From Leishmania infantum JPCM5 (Eukaryota > Euglenozoa > Kinetoplastea > Trypanosomatida > Trypanosomatidae), in contig NC_009418.2 of NCBI RefSeq assembly GCF_000002875.2, positions 790,130-854,129 on the forward strand: 64,000 bases of DNA, written 5' to 3'. Position 1 is the first letter of the stretch. Each line of letters starts with the position of its first letter. Of this stretch, positions 40,696 through 51,408 are shown one piece after another. Made by a program: the position numbers and the translations under genes. The notes below the pieces were generated by a model. The model saw only the letters and a program-made list of their open reading frames with translations, was not told the DNA's origin and made no database searches.

Positions 40696-42528
40696 ACCAC
40701 AAACTCGTACCCCGATATATACGTACACACACAGCCGCCCCTCACCCACCCCCTGCGGCACGGCGGCCACATCCGCGTCCTCTAGGACGAGCCGTCCGGC
40801 CGCTGCATCCGGCCACGCGTCTATAACGGGCTCAGCCTGTCCCTCCCCCCTCGCAGGCATGCCTGCGCCATCGGCGCCACACCCACCGGGCCGCATGGCG
40901 CGCACCAAAGTAGGCGGGACCGCCCTCACGGGCGTTACTCGAGGGCGGTGGCGTCTGTCAAAGGGTGGGGGGCAGGGGTAGCATGCCGGTGGTGGCCTAG
41001 GCGCATGCCGCACGAGCCGAGGTAGGATGCTGCCCAGCCTCAGCCCAGGGCCCTGTGAGACCCTGCAACGTCTGCCTGCATGCCGTGCTTCTCCCCGTCA
41101 GTCTCCTGAAGGCCGCTGCATCCCGTCACATACGGCGTGGCGACCCCCCTCCCCCCTACGACGACGACGGCCACCACCCTCCACAGTGGACTCCGGATGA
41201 CTGGATGATGTAGTGCAGGCTGCTCTGGTGATGCTTCCGGCATCTGCGCCTCACGAGCCCCCATTTGGTCGGCTGGAGCCGATACGGCATGTTTTGCGCA
41301 CATGCACTGTGGGCTCTCTTCGCGCCACGCCCCTCTGCATGCGATGCGGCATGCCAGCTGTGCATGGCGGCGCTCGCGCTTTTGTGGAGTGGGGGGGGAG
41401 GGGAGGGGGCGTGTTCGAGAACGGCACTGTTGCCGGGGGGGGTGCGTGCCTGGACGGCTTGCCCGCATGTTGCCGCGACGGGTCGGCCGCTGCTGTGCGC
41501 GTGGGGCGGAGGGGTCCCGCCGACACGCGTGCGCGTGCGCACACGGGGAGCTCACAGCCTGCCGTTCTGTGGGGGCACAGAGGGTGTGGTGGGGGCAGCG
41601 ACAGGCCCCCGACGGGGGCAGCCCGTGCAGCGCGTGCGAGACGTGCGTGTCGAGGTGACCGCGTGCAAGGTCGTTGCGTGCGGCGGGGTGTGCTTCGCTG
41701 GGCGGGTGCGCGCCTTGTTTTGAGGGATGCTCAATCCACCTGTATGGCGTGCTTCACTGTCCAGCGCACCACCTTCCACAGGGCGGCGCGCAGGGCAGCG
41801 TCGCCAGAGAGGCCCGCCTTCGTGGGTGTTGCTGGCTGCAGTCGTGCATTCTGTCATAGCCTTGCGGAACACCTCGCAGGTGTGCGTCTGCGTGGCTGAC
41901 TCTTTGGTGTGCGGCCGGACGTGGTGTGTATGCGCCTAGCATGGACTTGGCAGCACAGCCGCAACGCCGCTGCCTCGCTCTTGTCGTTCGGAAGAGGGGG
42001 AGGGCGTACACCTGTGCCCCGTGTCGTGGTGTGCGAGCGCGGGGACGCCAGCCCGGTGCCTCCTCTCTCTTGCTGCACCGGGATGCTGAGACGCTGGTAC
42101 GCCAGGTGCCCTGTGGGGCCTGTGGGAGTGAACTGCACGTCTTGCGCAATGCAGACCCCTGTGCCGACGCTTCGTGACGGGGGCGGGCCGACCAGCCACG
42201 GTGTGCTTGGCTGCGCCCACTGGCAGTCGCGCTGTGTCCGGCGCTGGCGGGGAAACGGGCTGCTTCCTGCATCAGCGCCTCGCTGCCAAAACAGAAAACA
42301 GGAGTTGGGGGACGTGTACCCGTTGAATCGCCGGCACAACTCGCGGTGCGTCAGCACAGGCGTGACCGTGCCGCGAGCCTCTTCGGCGACATTGCCCCGC
42401 CCCCTGCCCTGCCCTGCCCGCGGACGCCAAGGGTGGGCCACCGTACTCGGGGGAGGGGGGGGTGCGGCAGGCTCGTGGCCTGCCGTCCATGATCGGGACA
42501 CTGGAGGCTGGGATCCCACGGTGCGGTG
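40696..42528 (-). repeat. 1.83-kb dispersed element, copy C
   Basis: Collinear with copy A over the full length. Differences I see are a shorter G run near 41392, a longer G run near 42455, one base near 41837 (CTGCAG here, CCGCAG in A), and one at the left end (ACCACAAACT against ACCACGAACT). The minus-strand 5' end again has CACCGCACCGTGG and GATCCCAGCC. It lies about 0.68 kb downstream of the kinase-phosphatase stop codon, in sense, so probably in its 3' UTR. A 221-codon minus-strand frame (42519-41854) is open but has no recognisable domain. Confidence 0.8.
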
Positions 42529-43210
42529 TAGCTGGGATTATGATAAAGCATCATAAAGGAGAAAAAAGAAAGGACGAGGCTTGTCTAGTACCGCCGAGCC
42601 TGTTCCAAACTTCTGAAAGTATTGGTGGGATGCCGGAAGTGCACGAGACGAAAGAAGAGAGCGGCGCAAGATCGACGAAGAAAAGGAAAACTGGAAGCAG
42701 GGACAAGAAAGCGAAGGAGAGAGGGAAAGAAGAGGGACGCACAAGACGGAACAGGGCGTTGGCGGAAGTGCGCCGTAACGCGATGAGAAGAAACGAAAAA
42801 CAAAAGAAAAGAGGGAAAGAGCACAGTGACGCAAGACAGCAAACAAGGACACATCCTTTACACACATAGACACAAACGTGTGAAACAAGACCAGGAAGAA
42901 CGACAAAACAAGAGCGGGAAAATAGAAAGAAAGTAAAGGGCACGCACAACAGCGGGCACGAGGCGTCAAAGAAGAAATAGAGCGAGATGGGGTGGGGGAA
43001 CAACACACACACACACATACATCTATATATATATATGGTACGGAAGCAAGTGGCTGTGGGCGAGTACGTCGAGACTCCACGGCGTACATCAATGCAAGAA
43101 GACAGGACCAGCGAATACGCATACCCGCTCACGTGCACATAGGCGCAGACACGCATGTGAGGAAGGTCACGTGGCGGCGAAAGGGATGCCTTCTTCTGCT
43201 TTGGCTTTGT
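42529..43210. other. Segment between copy C and the kinase-phosphatase stop
   Basis: A purine-rich plus strand (pyrimidine-rich transcript) with a CA run at about 43003-43017 and a TA run at 43024-43036. No gene. This is presumably the proximal 3' UTR of the kinase-phosphatase mRNA. Confidence 0.6.
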
Positions 43211-46200
43211 TCAGTTTGCTGAACGCCCGAGGGACTCGATGTCGAGGGGCCGGTTTGGCTTGGGGTACAGTTCTTTGTCCAGCTCCACCAGCTGATCAAA
43301 GAAGCCCTTGTTTGGGAGAATCGCAGGTCTGCCCTTCTTGGTCACCAGATAGGCCTCATCCAGCCGCATGCCTCTTTTAATCATCAGGTACGCAATTACC
43401 GTTGTGGCGGAGCGCGACAGGCCTGCAAAGCAGTGCACCAGGCACCCGCTCTTTTTCGACTGGCTTTCCTCGATGAAGTTGACGGCCTCCTGAAAAGACA
43501 TGCGAATGTTAGCGCCAGGGATGTCGTCCACGACGATGACCTTGTGATGGCCGCCCTCCGGTGGCACCGGCACAAGTTGCCGGCCTACAGTGAGCAGATA
43601 CGTAATGTTCAGCTTTCGGTACACCATCTGCGACTGCGCAGAGCGGAGACTGCCGCAGTAGAGATACGGCACGATTTCATCCGGGTAGAGCTTGTTCCAG
43701 TTGACCGTAATGTTGGGCAGCTCGGTGTCGAGGTTCTTCTCGTAGTAGTCCTTGTAGAGCGAGGGCTCGTTGTCGAGCGCGATCGTGAGGTCGTCGAAGC
43801 GCTGCAGCCGCTCTCGCAAAGGCAGGGTTGTCAGGCTGTCGTTGGCGGCGAGGTAGATCACCTTCAGCTTGGGCGACATGATCACTGTCTTGGAGTTACT
43901 CACGCTGGAGCCGCCAACTAAGGAGACGGCCGTGTTACCCACTAAGCTTGCCATTCGCGCGCCGTTCACCTGCGTGGTGGACATGGCAAAGTTCTCCATC
44001 ACGTTCGATGCGCTGGAACATAGCGGAGGAGCGACTATATCAAGCAAGCTATCAGGAATACTGGAGAAGTTGTTGTAGTCCAGCGCGGCCGAGGTGAGGG
44101 AGCTGAGGTAGATGAAGGTCTGCGGTAGATCTACGAGGGCGTTGTGGCTCGCATCGAGGCTTTCGAGCTCGCTAAGGTTGCCGAGGCTATCTGGGAGCTC
44201 GGTGAGTTTGTTGTACGACACCACAAGCTTGCGCAAGTGGATCAAGAAGCTCAGCTCATGTGGAAGAGACCTGAGGTTGTTCTGTGAAATATCCAAAACG
44301 ACCACCTGCAGCAGTGGCGGGTCGTACACCTCAGGCGGCACCTCGTCCAGCCCGTAGTTGTACAGCAGCAGCTCCGAGTGATTGCTGGTGCGGCAGCGCT
44401 CCAGCTCCTGCTGCCAGTCGTCGTCTTCGATTTCCTCGGCCTTGGGAAGCACTAGCTTCCTCGCCTCTTTGCCCTTCATGAGTGAGAGCCTCGTCGGCGG
44501 AGGCAAGCAAAGCGAGCCAAAGTCCTTTGGCGTCACAGGATCCGCGCGGCCGTGTGGGAAGCCTACCGTGTTGAAACCCGTATTGCTGTTGTTGGCGCCG
44601 CTGCCAAGGTTTAGTCCGCCACCGGGCATCCCACCTAGCCCACGGAAGCTGATAAAGCTGCGACAGTTGATGTTAACCGAAATGCTCTGCTCGCTTATGT
44701 CGTCAGGAAGGCGGACGACGCTCTCCATGTCGCCGAACATGCCCTTTGTAATGCTGCCGCCACCAGTGCTGCGCACCGCAATCGACCGCTCCGCTGCGCG
44801 CTGCGCCACGAGGTGTGCCGTAAGGGAGCCTACAGGGAAGTTCGCCGTCATCTCAAGCGTCTCGAGCGCGTGCACATCCGGCACCGTCGACGGCTGCACC
44901 AGCACGGCCTTGTTGGCACCATCCCTGCTGTGCTCGATCGTGTGAATCAGAAACGGCACTAACTCGTGGCCGTCCTTGTGGTAGTTGCCTACAGAGCACT
45001 TGCCGCAGCGGATGTAGCCGTCGCAGTCGGAGCATTGATAGAGCGCCACCGTCAGCTCGGCGCTGCATTGGCCGCAGAGCAGGTTCTCGCCCTCGAAAAC
45101 GAGAACCGTAGGCTTCTCGCCCGTGGCACCAGCGATAACGGACGCCTCGGTGCATGACTCGCTGCCGTGTAGCGTGGCGTCACCAGCAGAGCTGAGCATC
45201 TGGCTCTCCTGGAACGGGTCCTGTGCGAGGACCTCTAGCATGCGGGCTTCGTCGCGCGTCTCGGGTTTCGAGTGCACGGCGCTCTGTAACTCCTCCTCCG
45301 TGACCTCGACAATCGTCTTTGGCAAGTTTTGCGCGAAACTCAGGTTTCCGAAGTACGTGTGCTTCAGCGCCGCTCGCGCGTCTTGGAACCTACCCTCCAG
45401 CGCATCCTCAATGAAGGAGACCAGCGCTGGCGTCAGCTGCGCCCTTTGTTTTCGCACGGCTGTGAGTACCGCGTCGACGGCAAACGTCCTGTTCTTCTCA
45501 CTGTCGAGCAGTTCTGCCCATACTGTGTCGAAGAGCTCCGGCAGTACCGAGGCGGCAAGGAGTCCGACGCAGAACATGTCCACGCTGGGGCCATGCAAGG
45601 GACTATGCCGCCGCACCCACGCGGGTAGCGCGTAGAGCGGCGCGCCTTCCGCGATGGAGTCCGCCAAGGCGTCTGCCGTCACAAACAGCGGCCCAAAATC
45701 GGCAATGCAGTAGTGCAAGGTATGCTCGCAAAAGAATATGTTCGTCGGAAGCAGAGAGAGATGCGCTACGCCGTTGTCGTGCAAGTGGACCAACCCAGCC
45801 AGCACATCCACCAAGAAATCCTGCAGCGTTGGGGACGAGCTGTCGCCCTTCACCGGAGGCACGGCTTCAATGGACCCACCCGACATGTAGTCCTGCACCA
45901 CGAAGCAGTTCACTTTCTTGTCCTCCACAATGTCGATGAAGCGCATAACGTTTGGGTGGTCCACCTTGCGGGAGAAAACAAGCTGGCGACGCATTTCTCG
46001 CGCCCATTTCTCCCGCCCAGGTGCTTGCAGCCGCTTCAGAATAGACTTGTAGATAATCTTGAAGGCAAACTGCTTGGAATGATTGCGGCGCAGATGAACC
46101 ATCATCGTTTCCGAGAAGCGGCCCTCACCAAGAAAAGCGTCCACCTGGAAGCCGTTTCGCTGCTGCGTGCGGTAGTTTGGCACTGCCATGCTACTCATCG

Positions 46201-47956
46201 AGGCCCCCCTCAGCCCCGGCGCGCTCATTGTCCGGTCGCCGAAGCTACCCACCATTTGCCCACCGAAAGCGAAGCTGCTCGTCATGGACATTTTGCGCAT
46301 CAATGACGAGGTGCCTACGACCAAGCTGTGCTTGAAGAAGGGGTGTTGCAGCAGCCGCAGCACACTCGGCCGCTTCGAGGGCACCTTTTGCAGGCAGAGT
46401 CTGATCGCGTCCTCGATGTCGTACGCGAAGCTCCAGTGCGGGCGGGGTGGGAAGCTCAGGTCGAAGCCCATGAGCCGCTCATGCACCTGCGCGTAGGAGC
46501 ACTCGGCGATCTCAATCGGATCGCAGCCGTAGGCGAGACGGTACATGAGCACGCCAAAGCCCCAGATATCCACCGCCGCCACTCCGGCCGCGCCTTCGTC
46601 CGAGACGACATTGACCTCGCCTGTCGCGTACGGGCCCTCCGGGTCGAACACCTCGGGTGGGAGACAGGCCAACTCGCCGTTGAATACGAGATCCTCCGGA
46701 CACTGCACCGCGAAGAGACGCCAGAAACCGGCGTCGGCGATGCAGAAGTGGCCCTCGCCGTTCTCGAGCACGTTGTCGAGCTTCAAATTGTGGTGATAGA
46801 CTCGGTGTGAATGCAGGATGCGAAGACCCACCGCCACCTCCGTCAGGATCCGGCGCAGCTTGTCGGAGTCGTGCGAGAGCCGGCCTGCGTAGTTGCCGAT
46901 GTTGCCCTTTGCATGGTAGTTGGTGATTACGATCATGTTCTCCTTCGCCTCATCATTGAGAACGTCGCTGATTTGCAGCACGTTCTGGTGCACAATGTTG
47001 ACGAGAACCCGCTGCTCCGCGGTGATCTCCTCCAGCAGCCGGCGCCGGAGCACAAAGCTGATCACCTTGAGGATGCGGAATACCGGGCCTCTGGCGGCAT
47101 CGTCGGAAAGGGAGTCGCTCGAGCCGTGCGGGGGCGTACACCTGCTCGATAACGCCGCGACGTCACGGGTAGCGAAGTAGCTTCGCCCGATGGTGCCGGC
47201 ATTGTAGGCGGCGCGCAAGCGGTAGCCATCAATTGTTTCGTCTTGATGGAAATCAGGGATGCAGATTACGCACGACCGGTTTGAAAAGGACACTTCAGGG
47301 TGATTCAGAAAGAGCAGACCGACGGAGCTGCTGCGGAGGGCGTCGAGCACCTCGCACATGACCTTTTCCTCCTCGGTGGGTCGCTCCGCATCGAGTCCCT
47401 CACACTTGCGGACAATGGAATCGACGCGCGACGCAATGCGGAGTGCGCGGGCGGACAACTTCTGCGGTGCGACGGAGGCTTCGCGCGACGTGCCATGGGA
47501 GCTCGCGCCTCGCTGAAGCTGCTGCTGTTCGTGCCCGTTTAGCGCGGCGTCTGCTGCTGCGTGCAGCGGCTGTGATTTGGGTGGCGCTGTTCCTGGCGCC
47601 TGAGGTACCTTGCCGTGCTCCACAGAGCCTCCTGCAGCCGAACCGACAGTAGGCGAGTGTCCCACACCATCGCTGTTGGTGTCGGCCCCAGCACCAGCGA
47701 ACCTTTTAGCTCCGCCGCTTCCGCCTACGCGACTGATATGGATTGTGCTAGCGCTCAGGATGGTCTCAGATACGTTAGCATCGCCAACCTCGGCTGAGCT
47801 CCTAAAGTGGTTGTGCTGCGCGCACCCGTTTCGCTTTCCATGGGTGCTGTCTACACGGCACCGCGAGAGCTCGCGGTTCGATCGGCAGTTGGTGTCAGCG
47901 CAGGCGGCCAGAATTCTACCACCCCGCGAGTTCGCTGAGCCGCATAGGACACCCAT
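43211..47956 (-). CDS. Pseudokinase-pseudokinase-zinc finger-LRR-dual-specificity phosphatase
   Basis: The protein has 1581 residues; the ATG is at 47956. A kinase-like domain at about residues 290-540 has HHNLKLDN in place of HRD and ADAGF in place of DFG, so it should be inactive. A second kinase-like domain at about 605-870 keeps the glycine-rich GEGRFSE, the Lys in FAFKII and ADFG, but has AHLSLLPTN where HRDxxxxN is expected, so it is probably inactive too. A Cys/His cluster at about 960-995 (CGQC, CSDC, CGKC, HKDGH) looks like a ZZ/B-box zinc finger. Leucine-rich repeats lie at about 1192-1305, with one more near 1365. The C-terminal dual-specificity phosphatase has HCFAGLSRS with Cys1509 and the Arg in place, so it is likely active. 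Kinase-LRR-phosphatase fusions are known in trypanosomatids. The phosphatase is probably regulated by the pseudokinases. Confidence 0.93.
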   Translation of the reverse strand: MGVLCGSANSRGGRILAACADTNCRSNRELSRCRVDSTHGKRNGCAQHNHFRSSAEVGDANVSETILSASTIHISRVGGSGGAKRFAGAGADTNSDGVGHSPTVGSAAGGSVEHGKVPQAPGTAPPKSQPLHAAADAALNGHEQQQLQRGASSHGTSREASVAPQKLSARALRIASRVDSIVRKCEGLDAERPTEEEKVMCEVLDALRSSSVGLLFLNHPEVSFSNRSCVICIPDFHQDETIDGYRLRAAYNAGTIGRSYFATRDVAALSSRCTPPHGSSDSLSDDAARGPVFRILKVISFVLRRRLLEEITAEQRVLVNIVHQNVLQISDVLNDEAKENMIVITNYHAKGNIGNYAGRLSHDSDKLRRILTEVAVGLRILHSHRVYHHNLKLDNVLENGEGHFCIADAGFWRLFAVQCPEDLVFNGELACLPPEVFDPEGPYATGEVNVVSDEGAAGVAAVDIWGFGVLMYRLAYGCDPIEIAECSYAQVHERLMGFDLSFPPRPHWSFAYDIEDAIRLCLQKVPSKRPSVLRLLQHPFFKHSLVVGTSSLMRKMSMTSSFAFGGQMVGSFGDRTMSAPGLRGASMSSMAVPNYRTQQRNGFQVDAFLGEGRFSETMMVHLRRNHSKQFAFKIIYKSILKRLQAPGREKWAREMRRQLVFSRKVDHPNVMRFIDIVEDKKVNCFVVQDYMSGGSIEAVPPVKGDSSSPTLQDFLVDVLAGLVHLHDNGVAHLSLLPTNIFFCEHTLHYCIADFGPLFVTADALADSIAEGAPLYALPAWVRRHSPLHGPSVDMFCVGLLAASVLPELFDTVWAELLDSEKNRTFAVDAVLTAVRKQRAQLTPALVSFIEDALEGRFQDARAALKHTYFGNLSFAQNLPKTIVEVTEEELQSAVHSKPETRDEARMLEVLAQDPFQESQMLSSAGDATLHGSESCTEASVIAGATGEKPTVLVFEGENLLCGQCSAELTVALYQCSDCDGYIRCGKCSVGNYHKDGHELVPFLIHTIEHSRDGANKAVLVQPSTVPDVHALETLEMTANFPVGSLTAHLVAQRAAERSIAVRSTGGGSITKGMFGDMESVVRLPDDISEQSISVNINCRSFISFRGLGGMPGGGLNLGSGANNSNTGFNTVGFPHGRADPVTPKDFGSLCLPPPTRLSLMKGKEARKLVLPKAEEIEDDDWQQELERCRTSNHSELLLYNYGLDEVPPEVYDPPLLQVVVLDISQNNLRSLPHELSFLIHLRKLVVSYNKLTELPDSLGNLSELESLDASHNALVDLPQTFIYLSSLTSAALDYNNFSSIPDSLLDIVAPPLCSSASNVMENFAMSTTQVNGARMASLVGNTAVSLVGGSSVSNSKTVIMSPKLKVIYLAANDSLTTLPLRERLQRFDDLTIALDNEPSLYKDYYEKNLDTELPNITVNWNKLYPDEIVPYLYCGSLRSAQSQMVYRKLNITYLLTVGRQLVPVPPEGGHHKVIVVDDIPGANIRMSFQEAVNFIEESQSKKSGCLVHCFAGLSRSATTVIAYLMIKRGMRLDEAYLVTKKGRPAILPNKGFFDQLVELDKELYPKPNRPLDIESLGRSAN

Positions 47957-50900
47957 CACTCGAGCACCTCAACACTATGCGTCGGTAGCGAAAACGAGCA
48001 AGAACCAAGCAAAAAGAAGACCGCGGGAGCCGACGTGCGCACAGACACACAGACACACACACACACACAGAGAAGCAAAAACCAGCAACTGCGACCAAGG
48101 ACACGAGGCAGCTGGCACGAGAGAGCTTCTGTGCGTGTCAATGTATGTGAATGTGAGGGTGGGAAGGAGTACGTACGTGAATCTGCGTGCTTGTGTTTGT
48201 AGCGCGTGCCCTGCTGCTGCGGTTCCTCGTTCTGTTCTGTTCGGCAAGGCAAAGCGCCTAACGATGTGGGCGCCGCAAAGGAGCAGCTAGTGCGCCGTCT
48301 CCGCAGCTCGGCAACTTTCCAGGGGTGGGGTGGGGTTCGGTGGGGGAGCAGACGACCAGCGGCAGGCAGCTCGAAAAAAAAAAAGCAGGAGGAAACTGTA
48401 AAATCACCACAACGTGCACACACACACACACGCACGCCACCACAAAAAAAAAAGGAGAAACAGGAGAGTGAGAGAAACGAGAGACCCACGTGGTAGTAGT
48501 ATGGGGCGGGGCAGAGAACTGTTCCAGAGATACAGAGAGATAGAGAGACAACGAGAAAGCGCACAGACCAACTCACACCACACAGAGACAGGGTGACGAC
48601 AAGCGACGACACAACAGATGCTTCGGAAGAAGCAAAGGGAACGCAGGGAGGGGCAGCTAAAAAAAAAGCGGAGAGAGACCCTGGAGCAAAAAGAAAGCGA
48701 GCGGGAGCGTGGGGGAGAGGGGAGAACTGACAAGTTGAATGGCAGTGCCTGTGCTCGTGTGTGTGTGTGTGTTGTGCGGCGCGGGAAGAGGGCGAGGAGG
48801 TGTCACAAAGCGAGGGATGCAGTGCGAGGCAGCAAGCACGCGGAGGAACAAGAAAAAGAGGTGTAAACTGACTGGGGAGAGCGACGGGCAGGGGGTTGTG
48901 GGGCAAAAAGATAACCGCGATGGTACCTGAGGGTCAAGCGAGGCGAGATGCACGTGATACTGAACGCACCTGACGGAAAAGCAAAGAGGAGACGCTCAAA
49001 CTCAGCACTCAGTGATGCATCGAACGAAAAAAAAAGACAGCAGGAGCCAACAGCAGTGTTCATGTGAAATAAATAGCGAGGGTAACAGCGAAGGATGGCA
49101 ACGCATCCGACCGAAGCAGCAGCAGCACGGACAAATTAAGACGAATACTAATGACACAAAAAATCAGAAACAGCCAGAAAACAAAATCGACACACAACAC
49201 GCAGACACACCAAAAAGAAAACAAAGAAAACGAGCTCCCTTCTTTTGCTTGTGTGTCCTGTGTCGGCTTGTTCCGTTTTCTTTTTGTTTGTTGTAATCCC
49301 TTCGACTTCCAGGTTTACCAAAGGCCACCCAAACTATTCTTTGTTTTTTGCCCCTGCTCAGTCAACTAAACACATACACAGAGACACGCACGCAAATAAA
49401 AGGCCAAGCAACAACGACAACGAGCGAAAAAAAAAGAAGAATGGCGATCGAGACGGAGAGAGAGAGAACACGAGAGAAGAATACAGGTGATGACATCAAG
49501 GTGAAAACTAGACTAATAAAAGAGATGCGATCGCACTGATCTAGGAAAGAGCGGCAACCACACCCAATGCACTGCTTCAGCACAAACAAAATCAAAAAAA
49601 AAATAAAAAGAGGGCAGACAATTAATGCTGCTTGCCCGTATGCGCGACTGAGACACGACGAAAGAACAACGAGGACGGTTGAGAAGCGGCGAAATCGTAA
49701 AACAAAGAACCCGAATTCCAAGAGATGATGCCGCAAGGCAAGAGAGGGAAAAAGAATGAGAAGAAATATGGGAAACAACAAAAAAAATAAAATTTCCTCG
49801 GAACTTCCGTCCCTTCCTTGGCTGCTTCTCGCGCGCGCCTTTGCCTATTCAAGGGTGTTGTCGATGCGGGCCTTTGCCGGTCCTCGGTGTCGCTCTCTCT
49901 CTTCCGCCCGCTTCTGGTCTCCCTGCGGACCCTCGAATTCCTCCTCTATCGGCTTCGGCGCAGCGTCCTTCGCATGTGGTCGCCGGCAATGAGGACTCGT
50001 CCGCACCTAAAGTGAGAGCGAGCGAGTGCAAAAGGCTCGCAAACAAACAAAGGTGTCTACCTTTTCTTCGTTGGCCAGCTTCGCGACCGCCGCTACACGA
50101 GAGCGAGCACGTCAGCTCCAAGCGCAACTTGACGCAAATAGAGCCTACAACAACAGTAAAAATGGTGAAGCTTCCCTGACGGACACAAAAATCAGGCAAG
50201 CATACAAAAAAAACGAAATGAGGTGCTTACAAGCCTGTCGTTACCCTAGAACGCACGGCCCTCTGTGACAAGGCTGTGCGTCACAGTGAGTCGACGGGAT
50301 GAAGAGAGAAGACGACGTGTATGTCGGTACGCGAGGGCGAGATGGTACTGGCGAGCAAGCAAGATGTAAACGAAGAACAGACACAGATGAGAGCGTCTAG
50401 AACGAAAAACCATGGGCTGCTTTCTAATCCGCGGCACTTGGAAGTGAGTATTTTTCGGCCCTCAATAGTGGGCGATCGAAGGGGCAACGAGGGAGAGAAG
50501 AAGTCGATTAGTCGTGCGCTAGAGAGGCTCCATGTCATTGCCTAACCTGTGTCTTCGGCAGTTTCAGCGAACTTGTTGTACGTCGGCAAGGTAGGGACGA
50601 AGCTGAAGCGTGTGTTCCGCTCTTACGGCATCGCTGTTTATCGTTTCGCCGTGTGCAACGAAAGTGTAGCGTCCAACCTTCCTTATCCGTGACGCCTCAC
50701 ACCCGGTTGCAGACATGATGGGGTAGAAAGGGGGGGGGGACAGATAATGGTACGACTGACGTGAACTCAGAGACAGGATGGTTAGAGCAGTGGGCATTCC
50801 AACACAGCAGTGAGGAAAGAGAGTTGTCACACATCACACTCACAAAAGTGCCTGTGCGTCCTGCCTGGAAGCCGGCCCCACAAAATTTTGGAGCTTCCTC

Positions 50901-50999
50901 CGCCAAAGACCAAGGGAAGAGGAGGCAAGCGCTTCCAGTGACAAGCAGAGGGATCGATACTTTCATCTTCGGCGGGTCTTCGTACTACCATAGAAGAGT
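47957..50999. other. Intergenic region upstream of the kinase-phosphatase gene
   Basis: No supported gene. The 316-codon minus-strand ORF at 47956-48906 is Ser/Phe/Cys/Val-rich and runs through pyrimidine and CA tracts (CA at 48414-48431). The stretch 49000-49800 is A-rich on the plus strand. Candidate trans-splice signals for the kinase-phosphatase gene lie in TCTTCTTTTTGCTTGG-like sequence near 48000-48025. Confidence 0.6.
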
Positions 51000-51408
51000 A
51001 GTCCAGCTCCACCCCACCTCGCCCTGGCGCAGGCCTCCATTGCGCGGCACGAAGCAGGCCTAGGCGCGCGCGCTGCAGCAATGCGCCGACGCGGTCATGC
51101 GAGAGCACGGCCCCCTGCCTCAACCTGTACCCACACCCACCCGCCGCGTCGCAGGTCGCCTCACAGCCGCTCCCTCATCACGCCGGTCGCCACCTCTGGT
51201 GCAGTCCAGTAGGCGTGACACTCAGGCCCTCCACCACACCAGGAGGCAGTGCTGAAGGCCGGCGGCAGGATACATTCGAGTCGCGCGGACACGCTGCCCG
51301 ATCATAGGGGTGGCACAAGCTGTGGGCACTGCCGCCGGCCGCTCCGACGCAGCGCCGCGCAGGGCCTCCTCGCCGACGTGCGTAGCGGTAAGCATCACTC
51401 TGACCTCT
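51000..51408. repeat. 409-bp dispersed repeat, copy E
   Basis: Second copy of the repeat at 38012-38420, same orientation, about two differences. The inverted repeat is kept (51257-51268 and 51329-51340). It lies about 1.4 kb downstream of the PDI-like stop codon and could be in that gene's 3' UTR. Confidence 0.75.

Noticed and set aside
41854..42519. 221-codon minus-strand ORF in copy C (and its counterpart in copy A)
   Set aside because: GC-rich DNA keeps frames open by chance; no reverse transcriptase, endonuclease or other motif is visible and the reading differs between frames.
47956..48906. 316-codon minus-strand ORF upstream of the kinase-phosphatase
   Set aside because: It reads through CA and pyrimidine tracts, is rich in Cys, Ser, Phe and Val, and looks like leader and intergenic sequence.
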